Positions 46,091 through 57,285 of a stretch of DNA of 64,000 nucleotides are shown here, in pieces. Numbering within the stretch: position 1 is the first letter of the stretch; each line of letters begins with the position of its first letter. The DNA is taken from contig JAHLMK010000018.1 in the NCBI GenBank assembly GCA_019915135.1, positions 124,001-188,000 on the forward strand. The letters are read 5' to 3'. The notes beneath the pieces were generated by a model, which did not search any database, had not been told where the DNA came from, and saw only the letters and a program-made list of their open reading frames with translations. A program made the translations under genes and the position numbers. Source of the DNA: Strobilurus pachycystidiatus (lineage: Eukaryota; Basidiomycota; Agaricomycetes; Agaricales; Physalacriaceae).

Positions 46091-48707
46091 TCACTTTAAA
46101 CTTTCTAGCGCACCCCCCACGTCGTCCGGATGATTAAACCACTGCCCAAAGTCGCGCTCGAAATTGATGTCCCCGCCCACGGTGAAATCATCCCCCGAGA
46201 ACTGGTCCAAAAAGTCCATCGTCGACACGCCAAATGGATCCACAGTTGGTGCAGGCGTCGTCGGCGCGGTTCCTGGACTGCCGTCAGCTTTCACCCCACC
46301 AACCCCATCCTTCGAATCCTTCATCCCAGGTGACGGCGGCGGGAGCATCTTCTGTTGCTGCTGGGGAGGCATCATTGGTCCGCCCATAGGCCCACCACCC
46401 ATTCCGCCAGGTGGTCCACCCGACATCGATCCAGGTGGTCCATTCTGCATTCCGCCAGGCGGCCCTTGCATTCCGCCAGGCGGTCCACCTTGCATTCCGC
46501 CTGGCGGTCCGCCTTGCATTCCACCGGGTGGTCCGCCTTGCATCGGTCCTGGTCCTCCCATCCCTCCAGGCGGTCCTTGCATCCCAGGATGCCCGCCCAT
46601 GCCGCCAGGCGGGCCACCCATCTGCCCAGACTGCGGCACACCTCCCATACCCGGCGGCGGACCACCCTGCTGTTGCTGTTGTGGCGGTCTCCCCCCAAAC
46701 TGAGGCGGACCACCACCGAACTCGGGCTGTTGAGGCGGCGGCGGTTGCTGCTCTCCCCCAGGACCACCTTGCTGCGGCATATTCTGTCGATGTATCGCGT
46801 GCAGCGATTGGCGGTAATGCGACTGCGGATCGTTCCCCGAAGAAGCGCGATTTGGCATCTGACAAAAAGGTCAGCATCGAGAACGGAAGACATGGATTGG
46901 ATAGACGCCAAAAGGAGGAGGATGAATGAGGGTAAATTGTGAGGTTGAAACTAATCAATGCCGGAAGAACGAAACTGATGCTACGAGCGAAACAAACAGC
47001 AAGCAATGAACACTCACCCCTCCCATCTGCATCATCTGCATGCCAGGACTCATCGTCGGCTGGAACCCGTTCATCGCCATACCCTGCTGCATGCCTGGCG
47101 GCCCAGGCCTCATCCCAGGCTGCATCTGTCCTTGCATAGGACCGCCCTGCTGCATCCCAGGCGGCGGGCCACCTTGCATTCCCGGCGGAGGCGGTCCTCC
47201 CTGCGGCGGGCCACCCTGCATCCCAGGCGGCCCTTGCTGCATTCCTTGTGGCGGCTGCTGCATCATCTGCGAAGGGCCCGGCGTCGGAGGATACATCTGC
47301 TGATCAGGCGTGCGTCGCTGTCGCTTGTTCGGGTTCGCAGGCGACGAGTCTGCGCGCTGCTGGTCCGGCTGAAACGAGGATTAGAGATACACGAAACCGA
47401 ACAGAAGCATTGAAAATTAAATGAACACGCGAAATGTAGTTTGTGTGGAGCGAGAGCGGGGAAGTTGCTTACCTGCTCTTCCGGACTGGTGCTGTTTCTC
47501 TTTCCCGGTCGGGGTCCTTGCTGCTGTTGCTGCTGCTGCTGAGGCAGCCCCCCAAGAGAGTTCCGTGGTGTGGGTGGAGCCATCTGTCCAGGACCAGGAC
47601 CAGGCTTCATATTTGGGGTATGCGGATTCTGCTGGTTCGGTTGTCCCGTTGGCGGTCGCGTTGGGGCACCAGACTGTATACGAGAACGAGATTGTTGCAC
47701 GATGCGTTGCTAAACAGCGAAAAACGAGTGAGAAATGCAAGAGAACTACAAAACGAAGGCGTACTTTATCCTCAAACGTAAGCGCAGAGATGTCCTTGCT
47801 TTCCAGTCCCACTTCGCCCTTCAGTGACTGGACAATATGCTGTGGTAGGCTCCCAAATTCGCGTGTGACCATGGCGTGGACCTCGTTGGAGCGACTGGGC
47901 GGACGGTTGTAACCTCCGACGCCTGGTGGCGGCATTCCTCCACCGGGCATCATCTGCTGTCCTGGCTGCCCAGGTGCGCCGCTGCCAGGAGGAACTGCAG
48001 GGCGCATATTGGGGCTCTGAAATGGCGGTCGTCCTGGCTGTTGCGGACCTGGTCGAAAGCCGGGCTGGCCTTGCTGCACAAATGGCGTCTGTGGACCGTT
48101 TGTAAATGGCGGACCCGGCGTGGGGCCAGGACCAGGACCGGGCGGAACACGTCCATTGGTCATCGGGGGACGAGGCGGACCTGAAAGTTGCGGCGGGTTG
48201 GGAGGCGGAAGTTGGTTGGGTGGAACGTTGTGGATATGGGAAGGGTGGCCAGGATGCTGGCCGTGCTGTGGTGGTGGCGCAGGGGGTATACCAGGCCGCA
48301 GATTCGCCTGTCGTTGCAGTTGTTGTGCATTTTGGTGCTGTATACGCAGTGAGGGATGGAAAACAAAGTAAATGATCCAAGAAAAGATGCGCACCGACGT
48401 ATACAGCAGCGCCTCTTCGCTGCCCGTGCCGTTCGCCTTGGCGGTGAACAGCACCCAGAATACGCTCCACCACTCAAAAAGCAGGCCCTGCTTGGCGTTT
48501 ATCGGCGGCTGCGACTCGGCTGGGATCTCTGCCTCGGACAGCAGCTCCCGCGCCGTCTTTTTGAATCCTCGCTTGAAGCAGTAGTCGTAGATGTAGATGT
48601 TGAACCTGCAGGCCGTCAGCGCCGTCGGACAGCGGCGGAGCATACACGCACATCTTATCCCCCTCCCATGACAGCTGCGACGTCTCCCCCGGCGTCGGGG
48701 CGCTCAT
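46091..48707 (-). CDS. LisH/LUFS-domain transcriptional co-regulator (Flo8/SSBP-like)
   Basis: The start at 48707 gives MSAPTPGETSQLSWEGDK. After an intron the LisH helix pair FNIYIYDYCFKRGFKKTARE follows, then the LUFS signature GLLFEWWSVFWVLFTAK. This N-terminus is shared by LEUNIG, Flo8 and single-stranded-DNA-binding (SSDP) proteins. The remainder is a very long low-complexity region. It has PPG/GPP-rich stretches, poly-Gln (QQQQQQQQ), and a near-perfect GGPPGGMQ tandem array around 46440-46560. The C-terminus MDFLDQFSGDDFTVGGDINF is acidic and activation-like, with a stop at 46091. A nuclear regulator of adhesion/dimorphism or development is expected by analogy with Flo8/Som1/Adn1. At least five introns. 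Confidence 0.85.
46410..46620 (-). repeat. In-frame GGPPGGMQ minisatellite
   Basis: Direct 24-nt-type units encode GGPPGGMQ-like octapeptides inside the LUFS protein gene; several adjacent copies are identical in protein. The repeat is coding and could vary in length between strains. Confidence 0.7.
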
Positions 48708-50452
48708 CCTGGCTCGGCCCGACTAGAGCGTCTGAATCGTGGATGCGTCGGCGGTGGCGTCGAAAAGCGCGCGTTCGCTGCGGGAGCAAGGTGGGGAAAG
48801 GGTGATGGTCGGGGGAAGAGTAAGGGTGGCAGGGAACCAGGCGCCGATCGAATAATTCGGCAAATGCCGCCCGCCTGTCAGTTTGGGACCCGGTGTGTCC
48901 GCGTCGGGTCTAGTGGTGGGCGAGAGTGTTCGCTGGCCGGCCCTTCTCTCTGGATAGCGTCTCTTTGGGGTCACCCGCAGAGAGTGTGCGTATTGGATCC
49001 CAGGGAGTGTATTGGATCTTCTTCGCCGGGCCTCGACTGGTGGGATTGACCTTGATGGGGGCGACTCGTGACGTAGCGGCGGCGGACGCCAATCTCAATG
49101 GAAGGTAAGATATGGGTGCAGCGTAGGCGTGTGGGAGGCTTCTCGCAGATTTACCCTCCAACCTGTGCAATGTGCACATCTGTACCACGTCCATCATCCG
49201 GATCTACCGCTCGGCTCCTTCGCTTCCAACACTGCTCTCGAGCGACAATCACCACCGTCTGATGACACTCGCAATGATCTCTCAATGAATATCTGGTCTC
49301 TCCGTAAACGCTAAAGTCTCTCTTGGGTTTATCGATATATTTAGGAAAGAAGGCCCAAAGGATGGACGGTGACCGAAGCTACAATCTATTTCCATGCTTC
49401 TGATATAAGCAGACTATTACGCATTAGGTGGCAAGCTTGACTTGTGCAATGTTACATCACCGAGGTCTCCGTCCGATGCACTGCACGGGCATCACAGTGA
49501 ACACCAGTATCATGCTTCCATCATCAACAACGCGTCCTCCTTCGTACTACAGGATGCCACGATGTCAATCTGTTGAACGGCATACTGTCTTGCGCGCTCA
49601 CGATGTGGCGTATGTATGTATTCCGTCGTCATCCTCAAATTCAGAACACGGACTGTCATAAACATGTGCGTTGTTGGGATCAACGCCACCTCTACTCAAG
49701 AATGGCTCACACTCTATCAAGTGATTCTCTGAACCCAAGCAAGTAGCTGCGTGCGTGGAGCTCTTCAATCCTCTAAGTAAAGATTATGACCATTGATAGT
49801 GCTCCTGACTTCCGTAAAGCTACCAAACCTGACACAGCCTGGTATCGGAGTATTTCCGCCACAGTGGGAGGCCGTTGGCGCGTGGTATCATATCATAAAG
49901 AGACACGTCTCGCCGCGGTGATCCAAACCTAGCACGCTATTTCTTGAACCGCGCCTTCCGGTACGACTCTATAACGATGGTTAGTAGGGTACATGAAAAC
50001 ACGTATCATCATCAATCAACGCGCAAACGCGTAAACCTCAATTCAACCAGATAGTCTAAACATCTGTGGCAGGGACGCACTCGTCCCTTGCTAAATTTGA
50101 GACGTGCTCGGTGACAGGACAGGAAAAAGTCAGAACGAAAAACCAGATATCTTTCGCATCAGCCTCCACAAGGAAACCATCAGCTCCCTCTAGCGTGGCG
50201 CCATCAAAATTACACACCTCAGAACGATGAAATCCTTGTAGTATTAGCTTTGGGCGACTCCAGTTCGTGAAGCGCCGTACGCCGAATATACAATTTTATA
50301 GCGATTTCTTAGGAAGAACCAGCTTGACTGCCTGAATGGTACAACGAGTACAGAAGCTTCCTCTGGACACGTCCCCGTAAGACAATTCAACAAAGCTTCA
50401 TCCAATCCAGATAAGATACGCGAAATGACGTAACTAGCTCGGGAAGTATCCT
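48708..50452. other. Upstream region of the LUFS gene and intergenic DNA; no supported gene
   Basis: A 60-codon forward ORF (48926-49108, VYWIFFAGPRLVGLTLMGAT) lies in the divergent position and could be a small exon, but no partner exon was found. Beyond 49.3 kb only short ORFs occur. Confidence 0.4.
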
Positions 50453-50703
50453 TTATGGCAAGGAATCATCTGCGAAGAATTGTCAGTGCGTCAGCGTCGA
50501 CATAGTCACAGTACCAATCTCGGCTGGGAGATACTCGGTCGCAACACCAACTGAAATATCCCTAACTACACCATTCGAAGGATCAGGACGCACGAACGAG
50601 ACGAGAATGACTCGAGACGCACCGTTGACATCCGAGGAAGCGTGGCGAGGGATGACAGAATGTAGTCTGAAGCAGAGGATAGGTCCCTCATAGATAAATT
50701 CTT
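50453..50703 (-). CDS. C-terminal exon of an unidentified gene
   Basis: A minus-strand frame reads SSDVNGASRVILVSFVRPDP, then VVRDISVGVATEYLPAEI. A GT..AG intron of about 45 nt then leads to DDSLP and a stop at 50453-50455. The composition looks genuinely coding. Upstream exons between 50.7 and 51.2 kb could not be joined, so the gene may be broken or its 5' part missed. Confidence 0.35.
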
Positions 50704-51757
50704 TTCAGATTCATGATTATATCTTAGAGACTCTGTCCGTCGAAGTAGGAGCAGAGATGATCGATCAGTGAGTCCACCCGTCAACGAGGGCCATTGGCTG
50801 ACGTTGGATCCGAGGCACACGAATTGACCAGTTCTGACGAGCACACAGTCCAAAAAGCCAACGAAATGCTAGTGGGGAAAGGCAACAGTTACATGGCAGC
50901 ATTGGGACGGCTGGAGTTCAAGGATTCGAGCAGTCAGCCCCTGTCAGCCCAGAGTCAGCCTGCGGATTGATCCCACCAAAATCAATCAAGAGCCCATGTG
51001 TATGTGGGACGTGAGCATTGGCGACTAGGACCACACATCCGAAGACCACACGATAACCTCGAGCCTAGTGAAGTCATGAGAAAGAAAAATGAAAAACTCT
51101 TGGCAACTTCGGTCGCGTGTCCTCCACGTGAGTCTGTGAATGTCCAAATCGAGCTTTCGTTGATGGCGCCACGCGATGTTCTTCACCTTCTGACTCTGAC
51201 TCTTGGGCAAGGGGACGCGTAAAGACATCCCGCGCCATATCTCTCATCGATGGTCACAACTTGTCAATACGGTTGTGCTTATTAGGTGGATATGCGATTT
51301 CGGGCCGCTCACTTACTAGAGTCCAATTGCAGCCAATCAGTATCACTCACGCTGATAGCTCGAGAATTGCGACAGCATGTCTCGGAGCGATTATCTCGAT
51401 AGGCTGAGCGACTTTGCTTGAAATGTAGGGACTGTCATGAGAACTCGCCACTGTCAAGTGATTCATCTGTCTTCTCGCCGCGCCAGTGATCAACGTAGAG
51501 CTCTATGAGGCTGTTCAGCAAGAGCCGATGTTCTTTGGCTTCTAAGCACTCATAGCAGATAACCTGGACTGACTGGCCATCGGGTTAAAACCGGAAACAC
51601 TGCTTACATGCAAAGCAACGACTCCATACGCAAGTTACAATCCATCAGAGGTCCGTCGTCCCGTACGGTCCGCTCTATGAAGTCCTTATTCTTATATAAA
51701 CTCATATCTTGACAGGTCCAAAACAGTTGCAACTTATCCACTACGGACATCGACATC
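50704..51757. other. Intergenic stretch upstream of the pectate lyase
   Basis: Short ORFs only (for example minus 51025-51228). It presumably includes the pectate lyase promoter; no individual elements assigned. Confidence 0.4.
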
Positions 51758-53122
51758 ATGAGGTGGTTACTTGCTTTCATCTCACTCGCCGTTCTCAACG
51801 TAATCTCTGTATGTGCTTTCCATCAACTTGGGTACGACTACGTGACAAGTCTGTAGGCTTTGCCCGCAGAGAACAGTCTTCTAAGACGAGCCACTGTTGA
51901 CGATGCGGCTACTCTTGGGTACGCGACTTTGAATGGCGGGTAAGTGGACATGCCTGATGCTATCGTATCATCTCACAGTGGTGTACAGCACCTCGGGCGG
52001 CTCTGGTGGTACAACAACGACCGTAACGACACTTGCCGCGCTGACTGCTGCTGTCACTGGGACGGCGAAGAAAATTGTCATCATTTCGGGTCTGTGTCAC
52101 TATTTTTGTTCGCGCTTTTCGCTCATGCACCCGCCTGAAGGAACTATCACTGGCAACACAGTTGTCAAAGTCGGTAGCAACACATCTGTTCTCGGTGCAA
52201 AGGGATCTTGTATGGTGGCCTCCTTCATACTCGGCTGAATGGTTTACTGACTTGTTGACAGCCCTCGTTGGCGTCGGTCTCCGTGTTCTCAATGAATCCA
52301 ACGTTATCATTCGCAACGTCAAGATCTCCAAAGTCCTCGCTGAGGCGGGTGATGCGATCGGAATCCAAGCTGCCTCGCAGGTTTGGATTGATCATGTCGA
52401 CCTCTCCAGCGACTTGGATCACTCCAAGGACTAGTGCGTAGCCTTGACATCCAACTGTCGCGTGTTTATTCATCGTTTCTCATCAGCTATGATGGTCTCC
52501 TCGACATAACTCATGGCAGTACCGGTGTCACTGTGACATATAGCAAGCTGTATACACACTACAAAGCTTCTCTCATTGGCCATTCCGACAACAACGGCGC
52601 TCAAGACGGCGCCATCACCGTTACATTGGCCTTGAATTGGTGGAACCTCCTCAACTCTCGCACTCCCTCCTTCCGGTTCGGCAACGGACACATCTTCAAC
52701 AACGTCTACGATACCAACCAAGACGGTATCAACACCCGTGACGGTTAGCCCACGTCCTCCAAGGGTGCTTCGTAAACAGTAGTAACATGAAGCACTCATC
52801 AGGCGCTCAACTTTTGGTCGAAAATAACCTGTGGATCTCCCCCAAAAACCCGCTCTACTCGACTGACGGGGGCTATGCCGTTGCCCGAGGAAATGGTAAG
52901 GAGTATATCACACCATCAGATACTGCAATTCACCTCAGACAGACTTCGGAGGTGGAGTGAACTCAGCGCCGAACGGGTCAGCACACCTTCCTTGCTTATA
53001 CTTTGTTTAACCCTTGCCATCATAGGACCTTCACCGCAGCGCCTTACTCTTACACTCTCCTGACAACCTCAGGCCTCAACGCCACGGTTGTCGCCCAGGC
53101 TGGGCAGACGCTTACGTTTTGA
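51758..53122 (+). CDS. Secreted pectate lyase, polysaccharide lyase family 1
   Basis: Cleaves polygalacturonate by beta-elimination outside the cell. The start at 51758 gives a signal peptide (MRWLLAFISLAVLNVIS). Introns interrupt it after VIS, GYATLNGG, KIVIISG, VLGAKGS, SKD, NTRDG and AVARGN. The PL1 beta-helix signatures are present: VWIDHVDLSSD (Ca-binding region), DGLLDITHGSTGVTVTYS, and RTPSFRFGNGHIFNNVY carrying the catalytic Arg motif. The mature protein is about 300 residues with stop at 53122, normal for the family. All key motifs are intact. It converges with the alpha/beta hydrolase gene, whose stop is at 53275. Fits a plant-associated or litter-degrading lifestyle. Confidence 0.92.
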
Positions 53123-53274
53123 ATGTCTATGTAACAGTACTGAAAAACCAATCATCATTGTCTCTCAACTCTGATCGTGTCAATTTGGTCTCTTCCAAGG
53201 AACTACGACAATATTATCATGTAAGTGTAAATTGGTACCGCTTTTACTTTTCTTCATTCGCTACACACTGATGG

Positions 53275-54602
53275 TTATAGTTTCGCGTGTCGATATTCGT
53301 CCCCGTTCTCGATAGCGCTGTGATATATCACGTTACCAAGGACATCAGGTACCTCTTGAGGTATCTGAGGAGACGGTCAATCAGTCAATCGCTGGTAGGG
53401 ATCAGATCAGCGCTCACCAAGTGGCCACAGTCCTGGAGCACGGTTATTGAGGCAAATCTTCGCTTCCCAATGATAGCATCGCATGAAGATTCCGGTCTAT
53501 GATTGCGCTCTCAGGACGCGAAACGATAGGGGTTAATTCTACTGACAGATACTCATGACTGCCCGCCAAGATGAGATGCACGGCGCCTTTATGGCAGACA
53601 CGATCCAGATCTTCAACGGACCTATTGTCCGTCTCCCTATACATTGCCTGTAAATCTCGAATCAGATAGAAGCACCTTGACAGCTGGCGCATCTCTTACG
53701 GCCTCCTCATCACGGGTACAGGCTAACGATAGCCCATAGTACGGGACAGAAAATGATGATCCTGGGTGCGGTCGTAGAGCGTATTTCTACAACCATCGTT
53801 GTCATGAAACCATCATAAGATTGACAGAAAGACAACAAACGTACAATGAAGAGCGCTCTCACACGCGGATCCCATTTACGCATCCTGCCCTGAGTCAGGA
53901 AATACTGCTTCGCACTCGCTAGATCAGGCCAGACATCCCTTCTCTCGTACGCACTGCGTACTAAAGCGACACGGAGCTGCGGAAGGTCCAACTCCGTCGG
54001 CGAGGGATTCACGGTAATCATGGGCTCAATTAGCACGATAGATTTCCAGTGATATTCAGGGCAGATCGCCCTCAGTATTGTCCTAGCGTCGTTGTGTGTG
54101 TGCTCCGATGAACATGGAGGGAAGCAGAGGATATAGCACTCACATAGCTACTCCGCCTAATGAATGGCCAATGCCGATGATTGTGCGACGGTGGAAGTCG
54201 ACACCATGTAGGCTCGATGCCAGAAAGTGACGCGCCGCCAACGCGTATTTTTCGCACGTAACTGTCACTAGATCAACAGTGCCATGAGAGCAGAGCACGT
54301 AACATACAGTTGCAGTAGAACTCCGGTCTTCTCAAAACCGCTTCGTTCAGAACAGCCGATGCGCCATGGTTAGGACAGTCCAGAGCCCATGCGTCTCGAA
54401 TGCACGTTCCGCCAGCCCACTGACCATGTGCCTTGAAGATCTGCTCAATGGTCGGCTCCCAGCACTCCTTGTGGAAACTTGTTGAGTGAAGGAACAGAAG
54501 TGACACGCCCTCCGGTAGCGAGGAGTTCGTCCAATAGCGTTTGACAGTCAAGAAGAAAGGATATTCGTCGTTGGGCGGTATGATATACGACTGTGAAAAC
54601 AT
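53275..54602 (-). CDS. Alpha/beta hydrolase
   Basis: The start at 54602 gives SQSYIIPPNDEYPFFLTVKR, then the oxyanion-region motif LLFLHSTSFHKECWEPT and the AWALDCPNHGASAVLN loop. The next exon has the nucleophile elbow IIGIGHSLGGVAM (54.11-54.22 kb). Later exons give VLIEPMITVN, LSLACTRDEEAVRDA, AMYRETDNRSVEDL, the strand with VHLILAGSHEYL, then FASITVLQDCGHL with the catalytic His. A final exon after a CCTCAG acceptor reads IPQEVPDVLGNVIYHSAIEN, ending at 53275. Ser-Asp/Glu-His layout looks complete. The family is common in basidiomycetes, sometimes annotated as toxin-biosynthesis-like hydrolase, but the substrate is unknown. Confidence 0.8.
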
Positions 54603-55854
54603 AGAGCGTGAGTGGAAGGGACTGAGAGCACCTAGGGTCCACAGTCATTGCTATATAGGCGATGTCCATCAATTCATATGACACTAATGAGATGAACAGA
54701 AAGCGGTGTGAGTCAGGCCTGCCGGCATGCATCTTCTCGGCTCAACAGTGTGTCATTTACAATGCGTTAAGGATAGGCAGGCATACACTTCCATCTCCCA
54801 GATGCACATTATACTGTAACGACGGCTCCTCCCAGGTCTCAGACTGGGGACAACATGAGTGTGCCGCGATTTCCCCCACAGGGCAAAATACTTTGGATGC
54901 TCGCCGCTACGCGAGCCACGGTAGGGTTGTAATTATGTGGCGTTTTGGCCATGAGCGTCTGCGTTCAAACGCGGCAAGCCACTTCAGAAACTCGAAGATT
55001 CCTTGTATACGTACAGCTTATGGGCTTCACGGCGACAGCTCGTTAGGCGATCATGAAAGTCCTGTGAAAGTTACTATTAGTCTGGCGCCCGCCACGTGGA
55101 GGTACGGGCCGACATTTATACAAGGTCCCAGCTCAGGGTTGCACATCTTGCTCTTTCGAGTCCAACAAGTGCACGATGTAGGCGCTTCCGTTCGTGCGGT
55201 CTTGACGGCTTGACATCGCGACTATAGATTGAAAATGACGACCACTGAATTAAGCTCATGCATCGTACAAGACATCCCGAGCGACATTCTCTACGAGATT
55301 ATCTACTGGGCGAATCCCATGTATCCACATGTGAACGTTTGCGCGGAAAATCCCCATCCTCATTTTATCTAATCCCAAGTCTGTGTTCGTCTCGGCGAAA
55401 TATCATCATCTCATCCTCCGGCCTCTGGACCTCCCTGCACTTGAGCGTGCTGGATACGTCGACACGCCTACCGATGCGATGAGGCTGTTACCCCTCGCTC
55501 TATCCCGCAGCGGCGATCTCCCGATTTCATTCATCGTAGTCATGCACATAATCGACAGTTTCCTTTCCCGAGTCTGTCCAGCTCGATATGGCCTGGGGAG
55601 TGATTCATTATCTCGTCACCGAACCTCATAGGTGGAAAAGGCAACCATTTAGGTTCCCCACTCCCTGTTGCGTCAACTGTTGACAGGATCCCCCCGTCGA
55701 TTTGGCGCATTCGAGGAGATGAGCCTGCTTGATCTTGACTGGCCATTCCCCTCGACTGCCTTGATGAATCTTTCTTGAATCATCTCGTCAGCGCACCAAA
55801 GTTGTCAGTGATGCACCACAATGTCTCACTTCCGTTCGACCAGTAGCTGTGGGT

Positions 55855-56463
55855 ATGAGGCTCATGGCCTAGTAATTGATGGGGTCCCATTCAGCCTCAA
55901 AATACATCAATTGCTAGGATTGGGCAATTGCTAGGAATATGAGCCTCATGGTTCAGGGTCCTAACTTGATATATTGCTATTAGATTAGTTAGGTTAGGTA
56001 AGGGTTAGGTTAGAGGTTAGAGGTAAGGGTGTCTCGGTGTCTCGGTGGAAAAAAACAGTATTTATATTCAGTAAAAAAGATTCAGCAATGAATTATCATT
56101 TTTTAATACTTAGGGCTTGTCCCTAAGTATGTCTAATTCATTGTGTTTATTGCCACAAATACTTAGGGCAGTCATGCCTAAGTATGGAATATAGCAGCAA
56201 TGCTTAGGGTTAGTGAAACTAAGCCTAAGTCTGTAATAATGTAAAATCACTGCTGACATAGTAATAAAATACAATTAAAGTTTAGTATAAATAAGGCTCT
56301 TCGGCTGAGTGGTTATGCCACCTAAACTCATCATTTTTAGTCAGAAGGTTAGTGGTTCAATCCCTGCTAATGACAACGATTAAAACTCAAGTTGCTAGAG
56401 CCTAGTAATTGCTAGGTTTGGAGGCTCAACCACCCTGGGCAATTGCTAGGGAAATGAGGCTCC
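55855..56463. mobile_element. AT-rich inserted element with imperfect TIRs and tRNA-like pol III boxes
   Basis: The left end reads GAGGCTCATGGCCTAGTAATTG; the reverse complement of the right end reads GAGCCTCATTTCCCTAGCAATTG, an imperfect ~23-bp inverted terminus. Further copies of CAATTGCTAGG lie just inside both ends. The interior is strikingly AT-rich compared with its surroundings. It includes a TTAGGTTAGG-like tract (55983-56030), three CTTAGGG hairpins (56106-56230) and a tRNA-like segment (56294-56380). No ORF of note. Confidence 0.65.
56294..56380 (+). ncRNA. tRNA-like sequence with A and B boxes (SINE-like head or decayed tRNA)
   Basis: CGGCTGAGTGG (56302-56312) resembles a tRNA A box and GGTTCAATCCC (56354-56364) fits the B box GGTTCRANNCC. 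The ends do not form a good acceptor stem, so it is not a functional tRNA. A pol III promoter from a tRNA-derived retroposon is the best explanation. Confidence 0.45.
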
Positions 56464-57285
56464 AATCTACAGCTAGGACTCTCCGTTCATTCTCCCTTGG
56501 GCTCAGATTACGGTGTACGCCCTGGAGTATTGCATTGCAGAGATGCTTGTACATGGCGCGACGCTTCCTCACCTTTGTCACAATCTGATTTCGTTGACTT
56601 TGCGACGGAATACATGGCAAAGCCCCCGCTTCCAGCCTCAGGCAGTCGACCCCAGAGAACCATGTGCAACTGCCCTCATTCATGACATGTTAGACGATGT
56701 TACCATCGACAATCCCGTCGCTCTTTTCCCCAATCTCCGTCTACCTCGTTTGCACACACTCACCTGCAGGGCGTCGTGCCCGAACGTCGTGTCAGCGTTC
56801 TTTCTGCCACGCACGGCATGGCCCTTACCAGACTCACCTTGCTGGGTGTTGGTGACGTGAACTTCATGGAAATGCTCGAATGCTGGCCAAACATTAGACA
56901 CACTGCTATGCACGGTCCTATTGAGGACCCTATCGCCAAGCTGCGCACACTAGCAAGGAATGCGGGTTCAAGTCTGATTTATTTCGAGACCTTGACCATT
57001 GCGTCGGAATGCATCGGAGACTGGGACCATCATCTTCGTGAAGGTCGCATCGAGGATACCGCCATGGCGATGGTAGATTTGCTTTGCAATCGAAAACTCA
57101 AATCTCTTCAGGTCCGCCTATCATGGACAGGGTGCCAAGGGGGTCATGATTCAACGTATCTACGGGAAAAATCTGCTATCAACTTGCTCAGGAAGCTGGG
57201 GCGTGATGGAGTCAAAGTTCAATTGGAGGTCTGCCGTAAGTTGCAGAACATAGTCTGCGTCGTTGGTCTCACCCGCGCACTTTAG

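Larger units (their letters stand above)
55235..57285 (+). pseudogene. F-box-family gene interrupted by an inserted element
   Basis: ATG at 55235 starts TELSSCIVQDIPSDILYEII, an F-box-like helix pair, followed by basidiomycete F-box features (ISSSGLWTSLHLSVLDTS, LLPLALSRSGDLPIS). The 3' part (56.48-57.29 kb) has repeat-type sequence (LHTLTCRASCPN; MALTRLTLLGVGDVNFMEML; ECWPNIRHTAM). Between them lies an AT-rich insert (55855-56463). A reading-frame change near 56812 must be an unrecognised intron or a frameshift. Together these argue that the gene is broken, although removal of the insert as an intron is not excluded. Such F-box proteins pick substrates for SCF ubiquitin ligases. Confidence 0.6.

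Noticed and set aside
46164..47303. Long Pro/Cys-rich and His/Arg-rich forward ORFs opposite the LUFS gene
   Set aside because: Shadow frames of the GGPPGGMQ and Gln-rich coding repeat on the minus strand.
48926..49108. Small divergent gene upstream of the LUFS gene
   Set aside because: 60 codons only, no partner exon or recognised family; kept as a possibility in the intergenic note.
54662..55213. 183-codon forward ORF between the hydrolase and F-box genes
   Set aside because: No motifs, signal peptide or plausible neighbours; overlaps the promoter region of the minus-strand hydrolase.
56294..56380. Functional tRNA gene
   Set aside because: A and B boxes are present but the acceptor ends do not pair.
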